From an uncultured Bacteroidales bacterium (GTDB lineage Bacteria; Bacteroidota; Bacteroidia; Bacteroidales; UBA932): a stretch of DNA of 64,000 bases. Both the position numbers and the translations under genes were made by a program. Positions 1 through 9,500 of this stretch are shown in pieces (the first letter of the stretch is position 1; every line of letters begins with the position of its first letter). The notes below the pieces were generated by a model, which did not search any database, had not been told where the DNA came from, and saw only the letters and a list, made by a program, of their open reading frames with translations. The stretch lies in the NCBI GenBank assembly GCA_946403855.1, contig CAMJBH010000005.1, forward strand, positions 52,010-116,009. Direction: 5' to 3'.

Positions 1-194
1 CGCTTGATGGAGACGGCGATGCCGCAAATCAGGTCGATGGTTGTGGCAATGATAACGACATAGACGATGAACACGCCGCCGGAGACGGCATCCGCGATGA
101 ACAGGCCGAGACCGGCCAGCCAGCTGGCGGGGTAGCGCAGGGCTTCAAGGAGCTTCTGCGAGATATGGGGTAACAGGTGCGACTGAAAAAGCAT
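1..194 (-). CDS. Phage holin-family protein (partial, runs off the window)
   Basis: Reverse complement from 194 reads MLFQSHLLPHISQKLLEALRYPASWLAGLGLFIADAVSGGVFIVYVVIIATTIDLICGIAVSIK...; hydrophobic, with DLICGIAVSIK resembling phage holin families. Confidence 0.55.
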   Translation of the reverse strand, partial: MLFQSHLLPHISQKLLEALRYPASWLAGLGLFIADAVSGGVFIVYVVIIATTIDLICGIAVSIK

Positions 195-251
195 AGTAGT
201 AGAAGGATTATGCCCCTCCTGCCCATTCAAGAGGGGCGGTTAGACGGGTAA

Positions 252-752
252 TTAAATCAGCATGGCGACGTAGGCGGCTCCTATGGCCGAGATTTCAAGC
301 CAGAAGAGCCAGCTCCGGCTTATGGTTTTCGTGACCCCGGCGACGATGTAGAAGACGACGATGGAGCCCAGGATGAACGGCCACAGCTTGCAGGCGAGAA
401 TCACCCAGAGGATTGCCAGTACCGCGAAAAGGAGGTCAAGGAACGCATATACGCCCTTGGAGAATCCGCCGCTTGCAAATCGGCTGGAAAGCTGTGTGAA
501 CACGACCACGAAACCGGCCAGAAATCCGAGGAACTGCCACGGGCTTCCCTTCGTCACTTCGAGAATCGAGGGCAGGGCGGCGAACAGGGCGATGATGGTG
601 ACGATGCCGCTCAGGTACAGCGGGAACCCCGGCAGCTTCTCCTTCCAGCCCTTGAGCCAGTCGGAATACTTCTCGGGAACGCCGACGAAGATGCAGGAAA
701 GGGCCACGAATGCGACCATCAGCACGAGGGAAAAAATAAGCAATGCTTTCAT
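252..752 (-). CDS. Multi-pass membrane protein (phage, unknown function)
   Basis: 166-aa ORF with several hydrophobic segments, collinear with the phage late genes. Confidence 0.6.
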   Translation of the reverse strand: MKALLIFSLVLMVAFVALSCIFVGVPEKYSDWLKGWKEKLPGFPLYLSGIVTIIALFAALPSILEVTKGSPWQFLGFLAGFVVVFTQLSSRFASGGFSKGVYAFLDLLFAVLAILWVILACKLWPFILGSIVVFYIVAGVTKTISRSWLFWLEISAIGAAYVAMLI

Positions 753-782
753 AATGTGTTTGTTTTTGAAAAGGTTGATGGA

Positions 783-1619
783 TTATACTATGGTGACGTA
801 GTTCCCTACGAGCGCGGACAGCTCCCAATAGGAAGCGTCAAGGCTCCGGATGCAGAGGTACGTCACGCCGTTTTCAGAGTAGTATTTGCCCTGCACCAGC
901 TCCATGCCTACGGAATACTGGATAGGGTTGTCGATAGTCCCCTCTTCGGCGCTGGCCGCTACCTTGACGTACAGGCTGGCGGCGGTGTCCGGGGTCCAAT
1001 CCTTCTGCACAATGTGGGGCTGGCGGACCTTGTACAGGTCGCCGTCGTACCAGAGGCGACGGCCCTCGGTGACTTTCTGGCCGATGAGGTTGCCCCAGGC
1101 GGGGAAGAGCGCCGGTGTCTGGGCCGCTTCTTCGTCCGGCAGGTCCCCGGCAGATTCGCCGACGAACTCCCGCACCTGCGACATCACGTCGTGAATCGCC
1201 GGGGCAGTCTTCGGGGTCGGCTCCAGGTCCTCGGGCGTGCCGCCGGCGGCGATGCTCTCCTGTAGCTTGACGATATGGGTGCGGGCGTACTCCAGAAGAG
1301 AATCCGCAAGGCTCTTGGCGTACCTGCGCCACTCCTGGAATGTCTCGAACTCGGCGACCTCCTGCTTTCCGGCGGGGTTGTCGAGGTAGTTGTTAATCAG
1401 GGCCTCCACCTTGTCTGCGGGGTAGTATAGCCGGATAATCTCGTTCACCAGAATCGAGCGGTTCCACTCAGCAGGGGGAAGGGTGATGCTCAACCAGCGG
1501 TACTCGCCCTCGTTATCCGTGTCGTTTTTAGCTATCATGACGTTCACCGTCGCTATTTTCTGCCCGTATTTCGTCACTATGGTGACAGGGTCAGGCTGCT
1601 CTCCGTAATTCCAATTCAT
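783..1619 (-). CDS. Phage tail/fibre-associated protein with CBM5/12-like carbohydrate-binding segment
   Basis: 278 aa; C-terminal segment GRRLWYDGDLYKVRQPHIVQKDWTPDTAASLYVKV resembles the chitin-binding (CBM5/12-like) fold common in phage tail proteins. Confidence 0.6.
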   Translation of the reverse strand: MNWNYGEQPDPVTIVTKYGQKIATVNVMIAKNDTDNEGEYRWLSITLPPAEWNRSILVNEIIRLYYPADKVEALINNYLDNPAGKQEVAEFETFQEWRRYAKSLADSLLEYARTHIVKLQESIAAGGTPEDLEPTPKTAPAIHDVMSQVREFVGESAGDLPDEEAAQTPALFPAWGNLIGQKVTEGRRLWYDGDLYKVRQPHIVQKDWTPDTAASLYVKVAASAEEGTIDNPIQYSVGMELVQGKYYSENGVTYLCIRSLDASYWELSALVGNYVTIV

Positions 1620-2973
1620 ATTCGTAGTGTTTGAAAATGACGTTATCGTATCTGTGTTGGGGTTTGACGTGGACCACCAGCGCCCGCCGGGTGACGGAGC
1701 AATAGCGGTAGAAGTAATGCAGGGAGGCGAGCGGCTTTGTCCTGACGTTGTAGCTGTAGGCGTGGCTCATCAGCCCCAGATAGGAGTTGATGCCGTTCAC
1801 CGCGTGCTCAAGGTCGCGGGACAGCTCCAGGTCCATGCCCTTCTCCGCAATCCGCCTGCAAATCTTCTCGGCCCGGTGCAGGGTCTCAAGGTAGTGGCCG
1901 CGTGTGGTGTTCGATATGTACTTGCGCCCGGGCCGCAGGGACATGCCCACATAGTTCATCCCCTTGCGGGCCTCCTGTATATAGAACTTCTTTTCGTGCA
2001 GGTGCAGGCGAAGCTCCCGCCAGAGGAAATCCCGCGCAATGACCCTGAACGCCAGCAGGCGCTCCTTGCTCTGGTCCGCAGCCGGGAAGTCATCGACGAA
2101 CCGCTCATACTCGCCGCCGCTCTCCGCGAAGTAGGCTATCGCCATATCATCGAAGAAAGACATATAGAAGTTGGCGAGCAGCTGGCTGGTGAGGTTCCCT
2201 ATCGGCATTCCCACGTTGGGGTCCGAATCGAAGAGGCTCTTGCCCTTCGGCAGCTTCTCCCAGAGCGAGAGGTCGCCGGTGCGGACGCAGTTGTTCTGGG
2301 GGCAGTGGAAGACCGTTATCCGCGTCAGGTACAGCAGCGTCTCGATATCGTCGCCGGTGTAGTTCTCACGGATGAAAGGCTCCAGCTTGGCCCAGAGGAT
2401 GCGCTTGTCGATGCTCATAAAGAACGCCTGCACGTCGTACTTCGCAAGGTAGGCCATGCGCCTGTAGTCGGCGCTCACCCGGGCAATCTTATCCTGCATG
2501 GTCTCGATGGCCAGCAGGGTCCCGTAGCCCTTGCGGCAGTTGTACGAGACATTGCCCTGGGCGATGAAACGCGCCTCCAGAAGCGGGTTTATCCGTATGG
2601 CAATCCAATGCTGGACGATGCGGTCACGGAACGCCGCCGCGAATATCTCGCGGAGCCGGGGGCGCTTCACCACGAAGCAGGTGCTCGTGGACGGCTCGTA
2701 GGTCTGCGAATAGACCTCCCCGATAAGGTTGTACAGGTCCTCTTCATAGTCGATGCGGTACTCCCCGCACTGGGTTGAGGAAAGTTTCTTGTGTATGCAA
2801 TCGAGGTAGGCATCCACCCATCCCGCCACATCCTCATAATCAGTTGCGGCCCACGCCCGCACAGAGTTCTGGTTGTTCTTGTTGTTGTTGTTGACGTTGC
2901 CATTGGAAGCGTTGACGTTCCAGGCGTTGTTCTCGGAGTTCTCTGTGGAGGTAGCTTCGCACACTCGTGACAT
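1591..2973 (-). CDS. DGR reverse transcriptase (true start uncertain; ORF extends to 3093; a GTG start near 2829 would exclude the TR)
   Basis: RT motifs: KRPRLREIFAAAFRDRIVQHW, MPIGNLTSQLLANFYM, catalytic FVDD in EYERFVDDF, KKFYIQEARKGMNYVGMSL. Located beside TR, Avd and VR. Confidence 0.93.
   Translation of the reverse strand: MSRVCEATSTENSENNAWNVNASNGNVNNNNKNNQNSVRAWAATDYEDVAGWVDAYLDCIHKKLSSTQCGEYRIDYEEDLYNLIGEVYSQTYEPSTSTCFVVKRPRLREIFAAAFRDRIVQHWIAIRINPLLEARFIAQGNVSYNCRKGYGTLLAIETMQDKIARVSADYRRMAYLAKYDVQAFFMSIDKRILWAKLEPFIRENYTGDDIETLLYLTRITVFHCPQNNCVRTGDLSLWEKLPKGKSLFDSDPNVGMPIGNLTSQLLANFYMSFFDDMAIAYFAESGGEYERFVDDFPAADQSKERLLAFRVIARDFLWRELRLHLHEKKFYIQEARKGMNYVGMSLRPGRKYISNTTRGHYLETLHRAEKICRRIAEKGMDLELSRDLEHAVNGINSYLGLMSHAYSYNVRTKPLASLHYFYRYCSVTRRALVVHVKPQHRYDNVIFKHYEYELELRRAA
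2845..2951 (-). repeat. DGR template repeat (TR)
   Basis: 107-nt segment matching 3559-3665 and 40972-41078; all mismatches fall on T of the + strand (A of the coding strand); coding strand is AAC-rich (ENSENNAWNVNASNGNVNNNNKNNQNSVRAWAA). Confidence 0.96.
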
Positions 2974-3055
2974 AACTACGTTGTCCGGGGTGAGCCCGAG
3001 CAGCGCAGTGGTGCGACCATCTGATATCAATGAGGATAGACTAATCATAACAACC

Positions 3056-3451
3056 TTAATCATTATGAACATTAGTGGACCCTTCTGCGGCATTGACGCA
3101 CTGAATACCCTTCATAATGAATCCCGCCTGCGAGGCGATATCATGGAAGAGCTTCAGGGCGCGGGCGTACTGCTTCTTTGACACGACCTTACGACGAAGG
3201 AAGACACGGTAAATGGTCTTGACTTTCGACATCTTCAGCGCGAAAGCCTCCATACATTGAAGCTCATGCGCACCTTTTTGCTCCTTTTTAAGTGCGAGAT
3301 ACAGGAAATCGAGCGCGTCGTAGAGCGCATCCATAACCTTCTCGCCAGAAATGCGGTTTGGCAGGGACTTCGGGATACGTTCGACCAGCTCAAAGGTCAG
3401 TTCGAGCAGTTCTTCCGTCTTCCTGTAAATGGGTGCCTGCGCCGGTTGCAT
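3056..3451 (-). CDS. avd: DGR accessory variability determinant (Avd-like, four-helix bundle)
   Basis: 131 aa, helical and basic (IYRKTEELLELTFELVERIPKSLPNRISGEKVMDALYDALDFLYLALKKEQK...), located between VR1 and TR/RT as in the BPP-1 DGR layout. Confidence 0.88.
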   Translation of the reverse strand: MQPAQAPIYRKTEELLELTFELVERIPKSLPNRISGEKVMDALYDALDFLYLALKKEQKGAHELQCMEAFALKMSKVKTIYRVFLRRKVVSKKQYARALKLFHDIASQAGFIMKGIQCVNAAEGSTNVHND

Positions 3452-3515
3452 ACACTTGAAACTTTTTAATTGTTTTTAGGATTATTCATATAACTTCTCT
3501 TGCCCTCGCACATCT

Positions 3516-3539
3516 GCCCGCGTCGGAGACGACGCGGGC
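3516..3539 (-). promoter_or_regulatory. Hairpin/cruciform downstream of VR1 (10-bp stem, GAGA/TCTC tetraloop)
   Basis: GCCCGCGTCG-GAGA-CGACGCGGGC, 19 nt beyond the VR1 invariant end, matching the known DGR target-recognition hairpin type. Confidence 0.85.
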
Positions 3540-3552
3540 GACGGCCAAGATA

Positions 3553-6500
3553 TCAGAATGCGGCCCACGCCCGCACAGAGTACTGGTAGGACTTGCTGAC
3601 GTAGTAGACGACGCCACTGGAAGCGTAGACGCCCCAGGCGACGTTCTCGGAGTACTCTGTGGAGGACCAGTGGTAGGCGGTCGTTACGGTGTATATGCCA
3701 GCGTTGACTGCCATCTGGAAGGAGCCGTTCATGTTGTGCCAGACGAAGCGAGCCAGCTCACCTTCAGCAGGGAGGAACCAATGATGCGCCTTGAACTTGT
3801 CAGCCAGGACCTCACCGGCCTTGACCGTAGGCTCGTAGGCGTGGCAGAGGCTCGCGGCCGGGAAAAAGAACTGCTGGTACTTCGCGCCGGATTCGGCGGC
3901 GACAGCGGCCATGTTGTCCAGCAGTACCTGCATTTCGGTCTTATTCCCGACAATCATAGGCACCAGAGCGGCCATGTCCACGGCGCTGTCGGTCATCACG
4001 ATATCGCGGTGGTGGATAATCTTGATGGTGTTAACCAATCCCCACGGCACCATGTCGCCGACGGCGATGTGCAGGTCGTCGAAGTATTGGGAGTGCTGCT
4101 CATAGAGCGCCTGCGTCACCTCCGTATTGCCGATTTCCGCCAGAACATCGTTACCAGAGAACACCGCGAAGCCGTCGGGCTGGTTTTCGTCCAGATATCC
4201 CGCTTCCGTGGTGTAGGAAACGCCTCGCGTCGTCTTGTTTGTCAGGAACGGGTTATTGTAAGCGGAATACTCCGTGTCCTCCAGCGTCACGCCGGCCACG
4301 CCGTTTGAGGCATTGTTGTACAGGCCCCAATAATGGGAGGCCAAGACGGTGAGCGCCGCGCCTACGCCGTGCCGGGGATTGTTGGGGTCAACCCACGTCA
4401 CCTGCATGATGGGGGTCATCGCATCGTCGTAGTAGTCCAGTACCTGCCCGTTGGCATAAACAAGGTCTCCGACCTGCGGCATGTGCTCGTAGAAGGCGAC
4501 CTCGAAGGTGGCGGAGCGGACAGTCCCGGATGTGAGAGTGACCTGCACGGTGACGGTGGCCGTCGGGCCCACGTCCTCCGTGCTGACATTCTGCACAGAC
4601 ACTACGCCTGTCTTGGCGTTGATGGTCGCATAGGCGTTCGCGGATATCGACCAGGCGATAGACTTGAAGTTGTTGGCGTACTGGCTGTTCGGAATGAGCT
4701 GGAGCGGGTAGTTACCGGTGGCATCGAGGTAATGCTTGCCGTATATCTTCACGCTCGCAAGGTTGATATCCACATAGGTGATGTACAGGTCGTTCGTCGA
4801 ATCGTCCACGTCTCCCCAAGCGTCGATATACGCCTGCTTCGTGGCGAAGGTCACGCGGTTGTTGCCGGTGATGTCGATATGGCCCCGGAGGTCTGCGGAG
4901 AGGCTGGCGAGCCATGTCACCATACCCGCGCCGCTCAGGGTCCAGTCCACGCCGTCGATGCGCACGCCGCCAGTCAGCGGGGCTTCATCCTCGTAGCACT
5001 GCTGGATGATGGCCAGCGAGCTGATGTTGCCAGCAGCAGGCGCGACGATGCGGAGCGATTCAAGGAGGGTAGCCCCTTCGAGGGTCAGGGTGGCGAGGTT
5101 GGGCTGGTTCCCCACGGAAAGGTCGGTCAGGCCGGAGCCCAGCTGCACAGAGGTCAGCAGGCGGCTCTCCGGCAGAACGATGCCGTTGATGGAGGCACAG
5201 CCACGGATATCCACGGAGGCGAGGCGCACGCAGTCGGTGAGCCTGAGCGTGCCGCCGATGCGGCTACTCCCGTTGAGGTTGATGCTCTCCAGAAGCGGGG
5301 CGTTGAGCACCAGCGACGTGGGCCTGAAGTTCGGCTTGGTGGAATCCGTCGGCGATATGATGAGGTTCGTCAGGCGCTTGGCGGTAATCTGGCACTCGCG
5401 GCTGTCCTTGACGCTGATGTTCCCAAGGTTGCCCAGGGAGCGGTAGTAGTTGGTGCCGTAGAGGGCGCAGGCGGTGTCACCCTGCACGGGCGTTCCGCCG
5501 GTGAGGTCGAAGTTGACGGCCACGCCCGGCTTGCAGCGCTGGCGCAGCGCCTTGTTAGTCTGGCCGACACGACCGCCAGGCCACAGGTACTGATGGGGCA
5601 CAAGGCCGATGAACTGGATTTCGGACGAATTGCCCGCCACGTCGGTGGTCGCCTCGATACCCAGCAGGGCCGATGCGTCAGGCAGGCCGATGTTGCCGGA
5701 ACTGCCGGAAGAGACGGAGAAGTTGCCCCATTCCGCATAGCTGGCCAGCATCACCAGGCGGCGCTTCATATACTGGAGCTCGCTCTGGAGCTGGTCACCC
5801 ATCGACTGCGAGATAGGGCGCACGCCACGGTCAGAGACGAAGCCGATGCTCTCGGGGCCCTCGTAGCGGATGCGGGCGGTCTCGTTGTAAGCCACGGCGG
5901 GAATCCTCTTCTGGATGGAGAAGAAGTATTTCCAGATGCAGCCCCAGGGCGTAGGACGGTCGGCGCTATCAACCCAAGGTATGTTTTCCGTAGAGGATGC
6001 GAGCGAGGACATGGCCGTGAAGATGCTCTTGAACGTCTCGCGGATTTCGCCGGTCCCCTCGTACATGGCCTCGCAGGCGTTGAACAGGGCATTTGCGCCG
6101 CCCTCGTAGAGAGCGACCTGCGACCCTTCAGCGCACGGGTTCTGGCGGTCGATGTAGTAGGGCTTCGTCTGGAATCCGGAATTATCCGTCGCAAAGATGG
6201 TGTCCATGTCATCCTGCGAGAAGAACCACTTGAGCGTCGTCGGGTCAAGGGTGTAGTAGGTGTTCTTGGAACAGTTGTCGGAGCCAGCGATGAGCTGCTG
6301 GGTAAATGCGTAGTGGAACTTGAGGGAATCCACGTTGATGATATCGGCAGCGTTCTCGCGGGCGTGCTTGGCGATGGACGCGATAAAGGCGGCGTTCATG
6401 TCCTCCCACTCGCCCGGGTTGGCGGCAACGTCATCCGGGAACTCCGTGGAGAGGTTGCGCACCTCCGTCTGCTCGTTCACGTCGTCCCATCCTGCCTCCA

Positions 6501-9500
6501 CCCAGAGCTGGTCCACGAAGTCATAGCGGCGCAGCTTGTAGGCATCATCCCCGGCGGTACACCACCAGAGCCAATCACGTGCGGAGGTCTGCTGGTCCGA
6601 GGCCATGAAGCCGCCCGCGCCGGTCCAAGGGCCGACCCAGACCTTGATACGGGGATTATGGCGATAGAAGAAATTGATAAACTCCTTGATTTTTGCCTCG
6701 ACAGCGACGGATGGGCCCTTCAGGGACTTGGTTGTGCGCTGCATGTTGGCATCGAGCACGGCGAAATCCCGCGTCACGGTCTTGCAGCGGTCAAGGTCGA
6801 GGTTCACGGCCCCGTTGTACACCCAGCCCGCCACCTCGCCGTCTTCCTCTTCCACGGTGATGCGGTTGGACTGCCAGGGCACGCGCATATCGGTAAGGGG
6901 GAGGTTGTTGTCGGCTCCCTCAATCATGCAGAACATCGCATGGTCGTTTTTCTTGTAGCCCCACGTCGGGTCGTCCATCTTACCGGCCCCGAAGGTCATA
7001 GGCCCCTGGAAGACCGGCGCGGGCTCGTTGTCGGCCTGGGTGAAGTACAGGAAGAGCTCCTGGTACTTCGCCACCCTCGCCTTGCTGTTCTGCTGCTGGA
7101 TGGACGTAGCGCCCACGACGGCCCGGTGAAGGTCGTTATACAGGCGGCAGCTGCCCATGAGGTGCGACTGCATGGAGGATGCGTAGTTGATTTTGCCGAC
7201 GAGCTTCGTCGCGTAGGGCACGCCCGGGACGCTCTGGTACTGCGCACCGCGATACATGCCGTTCCCGTCAATCCAGCCGTCCACGACCTCGGCATAGCCG
7301 GGGTGCTCGACGCTCTCGGTCCAGCCGGTCACGTCCTGATGGATTCTTTCGATGGCAACAAGGATGGTGTCGGTCACGTCCTTGAGCTTCGTCTGGATAT
7401 TGGAGTAGTAGTAGGTGTTGGCGGTCGAACCCTGACGCGAAGCCTTCAGGCTCTTCGTCTCCTGGCAGATGGTCCCGGAGTGCTCGGGTATCTCATGGCC
7501 ACTCTCGTCGTACACGTGAATCTCCCACCAGCCGGACTGCTTGGCGGTCAGCTCGTGGTAAGGCTGGACACCGTGCCAGATGAGGACGTTCACGCCCTTC
7601 TGCTTGCACAGGTCGGCGCTCACAAGGCTGTTCGGGCCGAGGATGGCGTTGGCGCTGCGGAAGTCGTTCTTTTCCTGCGCCGTCGGCAGGGTAGCCACAT
7701 AGTCGTTGAGCACGTCGGCGCTGGTGAGGGCTCCGTTGTTGCCCTTATAGACGCGGATGCCGTAGATGTCGATATCTGCGGCGTGCTGGCCAATGACGAT
7801 GTTCCCGCCGTTGCGCCACCATTGCCCGGCCTCGGTCTCAAAGACAAACTCGCGGTTAATAACTCCGTTGATAAACACACGACACAGAGGCATGGCGCTA
7901 CCGCCAGCGGCCCCGGCGCGAAGCTGGGAAACGATGTTGATGGCGATGCGGACGCGCTCATCTTCCTGCCAGCGGAAATCCTGCGATTCCTCCGTTACCT
8001 TGGTCGCGGTCATAACAGCACCGACCAGCGGCTTCATCTTCAATCCGATGTAACCGGCGGCGCTGGCGTAGTTCTCAAGGGCCGTGATGCAGGGCGTATC
8101 CTCGTCGGTGATGTTGCGCACCTTCAGGTCCAGCTCAAGGGTGACGTTGGAGTTCGGATTACCGTTGAACGAATCCAGCCAGTCGTAGCCGAACGTCACT
8201 TTCTGGCCCGCCAGAAGACGCAGGACACGTTGGCCGTCCTCCGCTTCCAGCCAACCGTCGGTAAGCCACGAGAGGCCCTCGAAAGTGGCCGTTACGCCGT
8301 CGATGGTCTCCACGTTGTCAGTACCACCGGCATTCTTCGCGGAATTGTTGCGGGTCTTGGGATTCAGGACCCAATCGGCCCCGCCGGTGGGCGCGAACTT
8401 GTCGCTGTTATCCACGGTGATGGCCGTGCGGCTCCCGCTCTGCACGCCGTCCACGATGACGGAAAGGTAGGCGTACAGCGTATCGTTCACGCTGTCCTCA
8501 ATCTCCACGGTGGCGTTCTGGGCGTAGGACGTGCCCGGGACGGCCAGAATGGTCTCATCCATATAGACCTCGTTCCCGTTGTAGTCGGTGAGCTTGAAGC
8601 GCACGGGGACGGTCTCGCGCCCGGGTGCATAGACGGACCACGAGAAGAACTGCACCGGCACGTAGTTCTGCACGGAGGTGCGCAGGTTCTCGATGAGTAC
8701 AACAGGGTCGATGCTCGTACCAGCATCCACCACCACCTGATTGACGACATGCTCGCTCTCGATGGTCCCGCCGGACCCGCCAGCCGAGCAGGTAAGCCAC
8801 GCCTCGATGGTCTTTACGCCGGCGGTAAGGAGGCCGTAGATATCGCTGTCATCGTCGGCCTGACCGCGCCACGTCTGTAGCTCGCTGGTGTATTCGTTGG
8901 CCCCGATGTTGAACGTCTTGGTATAGGTTCCCCTGCTGCCGATGATGCTCACGTGGAGCTGCCGGGCGACGGAGCCTGTGAGAATATAGGCGAGCGGCAG
9001 GGCCGTCACCTGCGTAGCGTCGATGGCCGTGGAGTAATCCAGGGCGAACTCCAGCGTCAGGGTCGTGTAGATGATGTTGCTCCACGTAATCCAGGCGCTC
9101 GTCGCGGTGGAAAGGATATTGCCCTCTTCGTCTGTGACGGCGAAGCTGGCCCGGACGCGAATCTGCTGCGGGTTGGTGTTGGAGAAATACTTTCCGATGT
9201 CGAAGGTATCATACACCGTGTCGTTGGTCTCGCGGGACGTGATGGAATCCGTTCCCACGGTCTCCCATGTGGAACCGCCGTCAACGGAGCGCTGGAAGGT
9301 CAGGATGCCGGATATACCGGCGTTGATGAGCGTGCCGTTGTCGTTCTGGATGGAAGAGAACCGCAGGCCGGTGAGGTGGCGCTTCTCGACAGAGACAATC
9401 TGGTTAGAGACGGTCTCCGAGCACACGAGGCGGGCCGAATAGGTCACGCCGTGTTCCGTGCTGATGGGGATGGCGATGTCCTGGAGCAGCTTGCTGGCGT

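Noticed and set aside
1591-3451. RT/Avd locus considered as a retron or group II intron
   Set aside because: A-specific TR/VR pairs and the Avd protein define a DGR; no msr/msd or intron structure seen.
4333-8880. 1,515-aa plus-strand ORF opposite the large tail protein
   Set aside because: Antisense to a well-supported coding gene; His/Val/Gly/Arg-rich composition typical of spurious ORFs in GC-rich antisense frames.
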